A stretch of DNA of 64,000 nucleotides. Origin: Fimbriimonadales bacterium (lineage in GTDB: Bacteria; Armatimonadota; Fimbriimonadia; Fimbriimonadales; GBS-DC). Below are positions 48,104 through 56,735 of the stretch, one piece after another; the stretch's first letter is position 1, and every line of letters starts with the position of its first letter. A program made the position numbers and the translations under genes. Location: contig BPGO01000003.1 in the NCBI GenBank assembly GCA_026003075.1, forward strand, positions 214,025 through 278,024, in the 5' to 3' direction. The notes beneath the pieces were generated by a model that worked only from the letters and a program-made list of their open reading frames with translations, was not told the origin of the DNA and ran no database searches.

Positions 48104-49399
48104 CTAAGAGACTCCTTCGCTCACCACCTCTCCCAGCACACCGTCCGCGGCGAGGTCGGTAATCCGCACCTGCACCAGTTGCCCCGCGAGCGTGGGCGAG
48201 GCAGCGAACTCCACCTGGAGGTAGTGGTCGCTTGTACCCGTCATCAAGCCCGAAAGTTTGGATCGGCTCTCCACCAGCACGCGCTCCACTTTACCGAGAA
48301 AGCGTGTGGCGTAGCGGCGCGCCGCCTCTTTGCAGACCTGCTGCAGTCGCTGAATCCGCTCCGACTTTACCGTATCGGGCACATGGTCGGGCATCGCTTC
48401 CGCGGGTGTGCCCGGACGCGGCGAGTAGCGAAACAGGTGCGCCCGACAGAACTCGACCTGCTCCACGACCGAACAGGTGTTCTGAAACGCTGACTCATCC
48501 TCGCCCGGAAAGCCCACCATAATATCCGTGCTGACGCCGCAATCGGGAATACGGGCACGCAGACGGCGAATCAGATCGAGATAGAACGCCTGGTCGTAGG
48601 GACGATTCATCGCCTTGAGAATCCGCGAGTCGCCGCTCTGGAGCGGGATGTGGAGCTGTGGGCACATTTTGGGATTCTCGGCAATCAGGTCGATCAGGTC
48701 GTCGCGAATCAGGGTCGGCTCGATGGAACTAATGCGGATGCGCTCCAGCCCCTCAATCGCGCTCAGCATGGCGCATAACTCCGTCAGGTTCGGACCCCCG
48801 CTGCCTGTTTCCGCGCTATAATCACCTATCAGCACGCCCGTCAACACGATCTCGCGATAGCCGTCTTCGACCATCGCCCGCGCCTCTTCCAATACCTCTT
48901 GATAGGGGATGCTGCGCATGACGGGGCGCGTGTAGGGGATGGAACAGAAACTGCAGTACACATTACAGCCGTCTTGAATTTTCAGCACCGCGCGGCTGCG
49001 CCGACGGATAGGAACCTCACCGCGCCGACGCGCCTGTTCCAACGCGGTCTTGAAGTGGGGGAAACGCTCCAGAAGGTACTCCACGGTGCGCAGTTTGTCG
49101 GGGTTCGGCACCACGAGGTGCGCCTCGTCCAGCTGCTCCCCGCGTCGGAGGGTGAACTGCGCGTAGCAACCCGTCATCACCACAATGGCGTCGGGGTTCT
49201 GACGCGCGGCGCGGCGGAGGGTCTGGCGCGACTTCGCCTCCGCCGACTGCGTCACGGAGCAGGTGTTGATCACATACACATCCGCAGGCGCGTCAAACGG
49301 CACGATTTCGAAGCCCTGCGCCTCGAAACTCTCCAGAATCTTCTGCGTCTCGTACTGGTTGACCTTGCACCCCAGCGTCGTAAAGGCAGCGGTCGGCAT
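48104..49399 (-). CDS. mtaB: tRNA (N6-threonylcarbamoyladenosine(37)-C2)-methylthiotransferase MtaB
   Basis: TLGCKVNQYETQKI; IQDGCNVYCSFCSIPYTRP radical SAM; start ATG 49399, 9 nt after TACAAT. Confidence 0.92.
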   Translation of the reverse strand: MPTAAFTTLGCKVNQYETQKILESFEAQGFEIVPFDAPADVYVINTCSVTQSAEAKSRQTLRRAARQNPDAIVVMTGCYAQFTLRRGEQLDEAHLVVPNPDKLRTVEYLLERFPHFKTALEQARRRGEVPIRRRSRAVLKIQDGCNVYCSFCSIPYTRPVMRSIPYQEVLEEARAMVEDGYREIVLTGVLIGDYSAETGSGGPNLTELCAMLSAIEGLERIRISSIEPTLIRDDLIDLIAENPKMCPQLHIPLQSGDSRILKAMNRPYDQAFYLDLIRRLRARIPDCGVSTDIMVGFPGEDESAFQNTCSVVEQVEFCRAHLFRYSPRPGTPAEAMPDHVPDTVKSERIQRLQQVCKEAARRYATRFLGKVERVLVESRSKLSGLMTGTSDHYLQVEFAASPTLAGQLVQVRITDLAADGVLGEVVSEGVS

Positions 49400-49499
49400 G
49401 ACAAGCGAATTGTACCTCACGGGGAAATTCGCTCCTCCCGCCAATTCCGGCAGCCGCGTCGCTTTTCAGGTACAATCGATTGCGTAAGGAGGCTATCTT

Positions 49500-50717
49500 A
49501 TGGATTTCACGCTTTCTGAAGAGCACCTGATGGTGCGCGACACGGTACGACGCTTTGTAGAAAACGAAATAAAACCCCATATTCGCGAATGGGATCGGCA
49601 TGGCGCCGACCCCAAGGTGTATCAGCGCATGGCAGAACTCGGCTTGCTGGGGATCTGTGTCCCCCGCAAGTGGGGCGGCTCCGGGCTGGACTACATCGCG
49701 CTGGGAATCGCGTGCGAGGAACTGGAGTACGGCGATACCTTCTTGCGCGTGGTGATGTCGGTACATGTCGGCTTGACTGCGATGACCCTGATGGCATGGG
49801 GCAACGAGGAGCAGAAAAAGCGTTTTCTCATCCCCCAGGCGCGGGGGGAACGACTTGGCGCGTTCTGTCTGACCGAGCCGAACGCGGGCAGCGATGTGGT
49901 CGGCATGCAGTCCGTCGCGCGGCGCGAGGGCGACCGTTATATCCTCAACGGCGAGAAAATCTGGATTTCGCTTGCCGAAGTGGCGGACCAGTATCTGGTG
50001 GTGGCGTGGACCGATTTGGACAAAAAAGCGAAGCGCGACCATTCGGGCATGAGCGCGTTCTTCGTGGAGCGCGAGCGCCCTGGCGTAAAACCCTATACCC
50101 TGAAAGGGAAACTCGGGGTGCGCGCGGGCAACACAGGCGGCGTGGTGTTCGAAAATGTGGAAATCCCCGTCGAGAACCGCATCGGCGAGGAGGGCGAGGG
50201 CTTCAAAATCGCCATGTTCGCGCTGGATCAAGGGCGCTATACCGTCGCGGCGGGCGCAGCGGGGCTAATCCGCGCCTGTCTGGACGAATCGGTGCGCTAC
50301 GCCAAAGAGCGCAAAACCTTCGGCAAGCCCTTAGCAGAACATCAACTCATCAAGCAGAAAATCGCGCAGATGGAAGCCGACTACCAGATTAGCACGCTGC
50401 TCTATCAGAAGGTCGGCTGGATGAAGAATGTCGGCTTACGCAATACGCGCGAAACCTCGCTGGCGAAGTGGTACAGCACCGAAGCGGCACAACGCGCTGC
50501 CAACGCCGCCGTGCAAGTCTTCGGCTCCTATGGCTTCTCCGACGAGTACCCCGTGGAGCGCTTCTACCGCAACAGCAAGGGCGCGACCATCTACGAGGGT
50601 ACTTCGGAAATCCATACCCTGCTGCAGGCAGACTACGCGCTGGGCTATCGTGTGGATAAACCCTTGCGTGTCAATCTCCCGACCTATCCGTTTGCCGAGG
50701 ACGCGGAAGGCGGATAA
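49500..50717 (+). CDS. Acyl-CoA dehydrogenase
   Basis: GAFCLTEPNAGSDVVGMQSVARREGDRYILNGEKIWISLA; YEGTSEIHTLLQADYALG. Confidence 0.95.
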   Translation: MDFTLSEEHLMVRDTVRRFVENEIKPHIREWDRHGADPKVYQRMAELGLLGICVPRKWGGSGLDYIALGIACEELEYGDTFLRVVMSVHVGLTAMTLMAWGNEEQKKRFLIPQARGERLGAFCLTEPNAGSDVVGMQSVARREGDRYILNGEKIWISLAEVADQYLVVAWTDLDKKAKRDHSGMSAFFVERERPGVKPYTLKGKLGVRAGNTGGVVFENVEIPVENRIGEEGEGFKIAMFALDQGRYTVAAGAAGLIRACLDESVRYAKERKTFGKPLAEHQLIKQKIAQMEADYQISTLLYQKVGWMKNVGLRNTRETSLAKWYSTEAAQRAANAAVQVFGSYGFSDEYPVERFYRNSKGATIYEGTSEIHTLLQADYALGYRVDKPLRVNLPTYPFAEDAEGG

Positions 50718-50843
50718 TTCTCCGCCCCCTCACCCCTTGCACGAGGCGCCCGATGCGGGCGGGAGGAGGGGCTCGAACCGCCGCCCGGCTCCAAATAGGG
50801 CGGCGAGAGTCCGCTTCAGGTACACTCTATCGGAGGCTGTGCA

Positions 50844-52247
50844 ATGAGCATTCGAATCGAGCGAGACGCTTTAGGAGAGCGCGAACTGCCCGCGGATGTC
50901 TATTGGGGTTTACAAACGCTGCGGGCGCAGGAGAATTTCCCGATTAGTGGCATCACGGAACCCCCACTGATGATTGACGCCTATGTACTGCTGAAAAAAG
51001 CGGCGGCGCAGGCGAACACGGAACTGGGCTTACTGCCCGAACATGTGGGGCGCGCGATTATGCAAGCCGCCGACGAAATCCTGCAGGGCAAACTGCGCGA
51101 CCAGTTCCCCACCGACATCTTCCATCAGGGGGCGGGCACTTCGTTCCACATGAATGTGAACGAGGTGCTGGCGAACCGCGCCATCGAGATTTTGGGCGGT
51201 CAAAAAGGCGACTACACGATGGTGAATCCAAACGACCACCCGAACTTTGGGCAATCCACGAACGACACCTTCCCGACGGCGATGCGCATCGCAACGCGCC
51301 TTGCCCTGCGCGAGTTGTTTCCTGCGCTGGACGCGCTCACGGACGCCTTCGCACAGAAAGGTCGGGAGTTCGACCATGTGCTGAAGTCGGGACGCACGCA
51401 CTTACAAGACGCCGTGCCGATTCGGTTGGGTCAAGAGTTTGCGGCGTATGCGGCGACGCTGCGCAAGTGTCGGCGCGTGCTGGAGTTCGCCGCCGAGGCA
51501 GTGGAAGAACTCGGCATCGGCGGTAGCGCGGTCGGCACAGGACTGAACACCCATCCCCAGTACCGATTCCGCGTGGTGGAACTCCTACGCCAGTGGACGG
51601 GCATCCCCTTCCGCCCCGCCGACGACCTGCGCGAGGCGATGCAAAGCCAGATGCCCATGCAGTTAGTGGGGTCTGCCCTGCGCACGCTCGCGCTGGAACT
51701 GACCCGAATCGTGAACGACCTGCGCCTGCTCTCCTCAGGACCGCTTACCGGCTTCGCCGAAATCACCCTGCCTGCCGTGCAGCCAGGCAGCAGCATCATG
51801 CCCGGCAAGGTGAACCCCAGTATCCCCGAAATGGCGAACATGGTCTGTTTTCAGGTGATTGGCAACGCGACGACGATCGACTACGCCGTACAAGCAGGAC
51901 AACTGGAACTGAATGTGATGATGCCCGTGATGGCGTACAACGCTGTCTTTTCGGTTCAGATTATGACCCACATGATGCGCCAGTTAGACGAGCGATGCGT
52001 GCGGGGCATCACTGCGAACGAGGATAAATGTCGCTGGTACGCCGAGACCAGTCCCAGCCTCGCCACCGCGCTCAATCCCTATGTGGGCTATGCGACCGCC
52101 GCGGAGGTCGTCAAGCAAGCCCTGCGCGAGGGACGCTCGGTCATCGATGTCGTGCGGGAGCGCAACTTGCTTACAGAAGAGCAAATCCGCGAGGTGTTCG
52201 ACCCCTTCAAGATGACCGAACCAGGTATCCCCGGCAAAACCTCGTAG
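50844..52247 (+). CDS. aspA: Aspartate ammonia-lyase (aspartase/fumarase superfamily)
   Basis: IERDALGERELPADVYWGLQTLRAQENFPIS; QPGSSIMPGKVNPSIPEMANMVCF signature. Confidence 0.9.
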   Translation: MSIRIERDALGERELPADVYWGLQTLRAQENFPISGITEPPLMIDAYVLLKKAAAQANTELGLLPEHVGRAIMQAADEILQGKLRDQFPTDIFHQGAGTSFHMNVNEVLANRAIEILGGQKGDYTMVNPNDHPNFGQSTNDTFPTAMRIATRLALRELFPALDALTDAFAQKGREFDHVLKSGRTHLQDAVPIRLGQEFAAYAATLRKCRRVLEFAAEAVEELGIGGSAVGTGLNTHPQYRFRVVELLRQWTGIPFRPADDLREAMQSQMPMQLVGSALRTLALELTRIVNDLRLLSSGPLTGFAEITLPAVQPGSSIMPGKVNPSIPEMANMVCFQVIGNATTIDYAVQAGQLELNVMMPVMAYNAVFSVQIMTHMMRQLDERCVRGITANEDKCRWYAETSPSLATALNPYVGYATAAEVVKQALREGRSVIDVVRERNLLTEEQIREVFDPFKMTEPGIPGKTS

Positions 52248-52273
52248 GGAGCTAATTCGGAGGCGAACAGACA

Positions 52274-53509
52274 ATGGCGTCGGAAATGATTCATTTGGAA
52301 GGACATGTGATCGACTCGCTCACACTGTCCAAAGTGCTGGACATCCTCTCCTCGTATGAGGGCGTGCGCTATGAGGTGCGCCACGCGAAAATCGGGCATA
52401 CCCGCACGGAGACCAGCCAGTTCGATATCTTGGTCGAGGCGGAAACGGAGGAGTTGCTGGAGCGCGTCTTGGAGGCGGTGCAGCAACATGGGGCGTATTT
52501 TTCGCACGAAGACGCCCGCTTAGAGCCTGCCCCCAAAGACGGCGTGTTCCCCGAGGATTTCTACTCCACCACGAATCTGGAGACCTTCGTGCGGGTACAT
52601 CATCGCTGGGTGCATGTGGAGAACATCGAGATGGACTGTGGCGTGCGTGTCTGGCATGAGGAGGGACGCTGGCGGGCAGCGACCGTGCCGATGGCGCGAG
52701 TTAAACAGGGCGACCTTATCGTCGTGGGACACGAGGGGATTCGCGTTACGCCCCCTGAACGGCGCGACCCGACCTCGGTCTTCGCCTTTATGGGCAGTGA
52801 TGTATCGTCGGAGAAACCCAAGGAGCGGGCAGTGCGCGGCGTCGCCGAAGAGGTGCGCAAAGCCAAAGCGAAGGGCGAGAAGGTGCTGTTCGTGGGCGGG
52901 CCCGCGATTATCCACACTGGCGCAGGTCCCTACTTAGAACAACTCATTCGCAACGGCTGGATTGATGTGCTGTTTGCGGGGAACGCGCTCGCCGCGCACG
53001 ATGTCGAGTCGGCACTGTACGGCACTTCGCTGGGGGTGTCGCTCGATTTAGGGGCGCCGGTGACTCATGGGCACCAGCATCACATCCGCGCCATCAACAA
53101 GATTCGGCTGCTGGGCGGGCTGAAGCAGGCGGTCGAGCAGGGCGTGCTGACCCGAGGCGTGATGTATACCTGTATCAAGCACAACACGCCCTTTGTGTTG
53201 GCGGGCAGCATCCGCGACGACGGACCGCTGCCCGAAGTGATTACCGATGTTCTGGAAGCACAGGACGCGATGCGCGCACACATCCCCGGCGTCGGCGTCG
53301 CCATTATGGTAGCGACCACGCTCCACTCGGTAGCAACCGGCAATATGTTGCCCGCCTCAGTGCGCGTGTTCTGCGTGGACAACGACGCCGACACGGTGAT
53401 TAAGCTCACCGATCGCGGCACGCACCAGACTTTCCCAATCGTCACCGACTGCCACTTCTTTATGAAAGAGTTGGCGCTACATCTGGTGGAGCCATTTCGG
53501 CGGAGTTAG
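52274..53509 (+). CDS. TIGR00300-family LOR/SDH-type enzyme (putative ornithine cyclodeaminase of archaeal/AgrE C-terminal type)
   Basis: HLEGHVIDSLTLSKVLDIL...; VGGPAIIHTGAGPYLEQLIRNGWIDVLFAGNALAAHDVESALYGTSLGV. Confidence 0.85.
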   Translation: MASEMIHLEGHVIDSLTLSKVLDILSSYEGVRYEVRHAKIGHTRTETSQFDILVEAETEELLERVLEAVQQHGAYFSHEDARLEPAPKDGVFPEDFYSTTNLETFVRVHHRWVHVENIEMDCGVRVWHEEGRWRAATVPMARVKQGDLIVVGHEGIRVTPPERRDPTSVFAFMGSDVSSEKPKERAVRGVAEEVRKAKAKGEKVLFVGGPAIIHTGAGPYLEQLIRNGWIDVLFAGNALAAHDVESALYGTSLGVSLDLGAPVTHGHQHHIRAINKIRLLGGLKQAVEQGVLTRGVMYTCIKHNTPFVLAGSIRDDGPLPEVITDVLEAQDAMRAHIPGVGVAIMVATTLHSVATGNMLPASVRVFCVDNDADTVIKLTDRGTHQTFPIVTDCHFFMKELALHLVEPFRRS

Positions 53510-53754
53510 CGCGTCGCTGGTGGCTGGGGCTGTTGTGGTGCGCTCATGCGCCGTCGCAGCTCGCTAATCGCCGCCGCCTTCGCCTGCGGTGGCATGTTCG
53601 GGTCGTTTTGAATCTGCTGGATGCGCTTTTCCAACTCGTTTGGGTCAGGCTGCACGAACTGCGGCTGCGTGCTGCGGTACGAGAAGAAGAAGATAATCGC
53701 CGCCGCTAAGATGAGTGTAATCGCGACAATCGCCAATTTGGTTTCCCGGTTCAT
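53506..53754 (-). CDS. Small N-terminally anchored hypothetical protein
   Basis: TM segment LAIVAITLILAAAIIFFFSY followed by a polar Q/P tail. Confidence 0.6.
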   Translation of the reverse strand: MNRETKLAIVAITLILAAAIIFFFSYRSTQPQFVQPDPNELEKRIQQIQNDPNMPPQAKAAAISELRRRMSAPQQPQPPATR

Positions 53755-53843
53755 CAGTCCCTCCTGCGTGGATAGGGCAGGCAGTTCCTCGCCTCACACT
53801 CCCGTGCCATTTCGCGAGGAAGCGCCTACCCGTCTCTATCGTT

Positions 53844-54674
53844 TTAGTAAGGATACCACCCTTCCGCTGTCCATTGGGCGGGCAAGCCGACGGGGATGTA
53901 GATGTTCTTGAACCAGAGGATTTTGCCCCGCGCCATGCCCTTGGCATGCCCGTCGAAGAACGCGGTGTTCGCCACGCGGTTGTGTCGGTAGCGCGGGAGC
54001 ATGCCACAGCCTGCCCATGTGCCGTTCCCGCTGGGCGTATAGTCGCAATCGCGCTCCAGAGCGATGCGCGCGTTATCGGTGGCGCCACGCGGGTTGCCTA
54101 CGGAGTCTGCCCAGTCCCACTGCCAAGTGCCGAAGTAAGGCCAACCCCAAGTCGCGTCGTTCACGCCCGTTTCGACCATCATCACTTTTTCAGCGGGCGT
54201 GTCAATCGCTGCGATCGAAGTGGCACGATGGCGAGCATCGATCTGCGAGCCGGGCACACAACAGTTCCAGAAGTCGGGGAACACATCGTAGTGGACTCCG
54301 TACTGTCCGTTCTGCTGGGGAGCAGGATAACTGGGACAACTGAAGATCCCCTCAATGCCCGGATACCACCGGAAGTTCGGGTTCATCCAGTGCGTCTCTA
54401 CGCGACCACTCTTGACATACGGATAAATCATGCCCGTCCACAGCATCTGCGGGATGTTCGTGTTGCCGCCTCCGTACTGGGACATCGGGAAGAACTCGTC
54501 GAAGTCTTGTAGGTACTGCATAATTCCAAGACCGATCTGCTTCGTGTTTGAGAGACAGGTCGTCTGACGCGCTTTTTCACGCGCCTGCGCAAACACAGGG
54601 AACAAAATCGCCGCTAAAATGGCGATAATCGCGATGACCACTAACAGCTCAATCAGCGTAAATCCACGCTTCAT
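53844..54674 (-). CDS. Prepilin-type N-terminal methylation domain protein (DUF1559-like)
   Basis: [50 protein letters not shown]...[12 protein letters not shown]. Confidence 0.92.
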   Translation of the reverse strand: MKRGFTLIELLVVIAIIAILAAILFPVFAQAREKARQTTCLSNTKQIGLGIMQYLQDFDEFFPMSQYGGGNTNIPQMLWTGMIYPYVKSGRVETHWMNPNFRWYPGIEGIFSCPSYPAPQQNGQYGVHYDVFPDFWNCCVPGSQIDARHRATSIAAIDTPAEKVMMVETGVNDATWGWPYFGTWQWDWADSVGNPRGATDNARIALERDCDYTPSGNGTWAGCGMLPRYRHNRVANTAFFDGHAKGMARGKILWFKNIYIPVGLPAQWTAEGWYPY

Positions 54675-54829
54675 TGCAGTCCTCCTTCGCGCTTCGTGCG
54701 GCGTTGCCCGTTGAAGCGCTTCAATACCTTAATTATACATCGGCTGTAGGCCGATTCCTGCTGTTTCCAACGACAGAAAGGGTTAAACCCCCTACAAAAA
54801 GGGGTACACCTGAATGTGCGGGCGTCATT

Positions 54830-55459
54830 TCACTTTTCTGTGGGGCGCTCCATGCGAAACATCGCCTCAGGCGTGGCGCGTACATACCACGACTCGCCCA
54901 TCCTGCCGATGAAATCCGCGACGAGGTCATCCACGATGCCCTCCGGTTTGAGCAGATGCTCGGCGATGTGGAAACAGAGAACCTCCCCAATGACATAGTT
55001 CGCGGCGACGGGACCAGCGCCGTGAGACACTATCTGGAACAGTTTGCACTCCATCGCGATAGGGCTTTCGGCAACGCGCGGCGGCCGCACATAGAGCGAC
55101 GGGGCACGAGTCAAGCCCACCTGTTCAAACTCGCACACACCGTAGTCGTACTCGAATGAGGTCTGGTTCATCTTCTCCGCGAGCCAGTAGGGCGCGAGGT
55201 TGACCACGAACTCGCCCGTCGCCTGCACATTACGCAGCGTGTCCTTCGGGCGCCCGTCGCGAAAGTTGGTACAAGAGAAGACGATGGAGACGGGGTTCGC
55301 GCCGCCAGCGTTGAAGAAGCTGAACGGCGCGAGATTCGTGCAGCCGTCGGGCGCGCAGGTACTGACCCAAGCAATGGGGCGCGGTGCAACACAGCTAATC
55401 AATAGCGCATAAGCGTCGCGTACATTCATCTCCGAAGGCACGAAAGTCCGAGTCAACAT
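54830..55459 (-). CDS. Flavin reductase family protein
   Basis: AYALLISCVAPRPIAWVSTCAPDGCTNLAPFSFFNAGGANPVSIVFSC. Confidence 0.93.
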   Translation of the reverse strand: MLTRTFVPSEMNVRDAYALLISCVAPRPIAWVSTCAPDGCTNLAPFSFFNAGGANPVSIVFSCTNFRDGRPKDTLRNVQATGEFVVNLAPYWLAEKMNQTSFEYDYGVCEFEQVGLTRAPSLYVRPPRVAESPIAMECKLFQIVSHGAGPVAANYVIGEVLCFHIAEHLLKPEGIVDDLVADFIGRMGESWYVRATPEAMFRMERPTEK

Positions 55460-55511
55460 CGCCTAAAGGATACCCCACCCAGGCGAGGGCGATTTCGGTT
55501 ATAATATCCCT

Positions 55512-56735
55512 ATGACGCGGAAACGGTTGCGAGCAGGCGCAGCGAAGGTAGACATCACTCCCGACATCAAAAAGATACGCATCCAACTGGGGGGCTACGG
55601 CGCACGGCTGAATATGCCCCCCACGGGCGTCCACGACCCTATCTATGCGCGCGCGCTTGCGCTGGAAACCACGCATCAGCAGGTGGTGATTGTGGCGACA
55701 GACCTTTTGCTAATTCCTTGGAGCCTGACGCGCAATGTACTGCAGGCGACTGGGCTGAAGCCAGAGCAACTGTTTATCGCGGCGAGCCATACCCACTGTG
55801 CGCCCGATGCGATGGGGCTGAACGAGCGGATGCGCTTCCCTTTACCAGGGGTGGGTACATTTATTCCGGAGTTTTTACAGTTCATGACGGAGCGCGTTGT
55901 GCAAGCCATCCAGCAGGCGCAACGCGCCATGAAGTCGGCGACGCTGTCGGTGCATGCGGCGGCGTTGCCCAACCTGAACCGCAACCGTCGCGGGCGGCGA
56001 CTGGTAGACCCCACGATGACTGTCGCGAGGCTGGACAACACGCAGGGCAAGCCGTTCGCTGCGTTGGTGGTGTACGCAGCGCACCCCACCATCTACCCCC
56101 ACACAATGATGGAGGTCTCCGCCGAGTTTCCGGGGGTGCTGCAGAACACGCTGGAGCGTGCGCTGGGGCGCGGCGCGGTCGCCTTGTATCTGAATGGAGC
56201 GCAGGGCGATGTGTCGCCAGTGGCCGACACTGGCAAGGACGACCACGAGCGCGTGCAGCGGTATGGGGCGCAACTCGCTGCGCATGCGCAACGCCTGCTG
56301 CGCAACGCGAAGGCGGACTCGGCGGGGCTGCGCTGCCGTCAGGTGTCGGTGCGCCTACCCGAAGCCCAACCCCATCCCGCGTTTCAAGAGTCGGCAGGGC
56401 GCGAATACAAAGTGCCCGAAGCGCTGCTCCAGCAGCTGACGAAGCAACTGATGCCCGAAACTGCGCCCATTAGCCTCCTCGCGCTGGGCAACCTGTTGCT
56501 GGTGGGCTTTCCGGGCGAGCCGATTAGTTCGCTGGGGCTCCAAGCGCGTGAGCTTGGGCGCGCGGCAGGCTATGCCTATGTCGCCCCTGTTGCGCTGGTC
56601 AACGACTGGATTGGCTATATCCTCACGCGCCACGAGTATCTCTTGGGCGGCTATGAGGCGACGGTCTCGTTCAACGGTCCCGATGCAGGCGCAGTGGTGA
56701 TGCAGGGCGTGCGTGAGGGTATAAACGCGCTTTAG
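55512..56735 (+). CDS. Neutral/alkaline non-lysosomal ceramidase N-terminal-domain protein
   Basis: GAAKVDITPDIKKIRIQLGGYGAR; ASHTHCAPDAMG; LYLNGAQGDVSPV. Confidence 0.88.
   Translation: MTRKRLRAGAAKVDITPDIKKIRIQLGGYGARLNMPPTGVHDPIYARALALETTHQQVVIVATDLLLIPWSLTRNVLQATGLKPEQLFIAASHTHCAPDAMGLNERMRFPLPGVGTFIPEFLQFMTERVVQAIQQAQRAMKSATLSVHAAALPNLNRNRRGRRLVDPTMTVARLDNTQGKPFAALVVYAAHPTIYPHTMMEVSAEFPGVLQNTLERALGRGAVALYLNGAQGDVSPVADTGKDDHERVQRYGAQLAAHAQRLLRNAKADSAGLRCRQVSVRLPEAQPHPAFQESAGREYKVPEALLQQLTKQLMPETAPISLLALGNLLLVGFPGEPISSLGLQARELGRAAGYAYVAPVALVNDWIGYILTRHEYLLGGYEATVSFNGPDAGAVVMQGVREGINAL

Noticed and set aside
50768-50830. tRNA-like GGGGCTCGAACC (T-arm-like) before aspA
   Set aside because: No matching T-stem, anticodon arm or acceptor pairing could be built on either strand.
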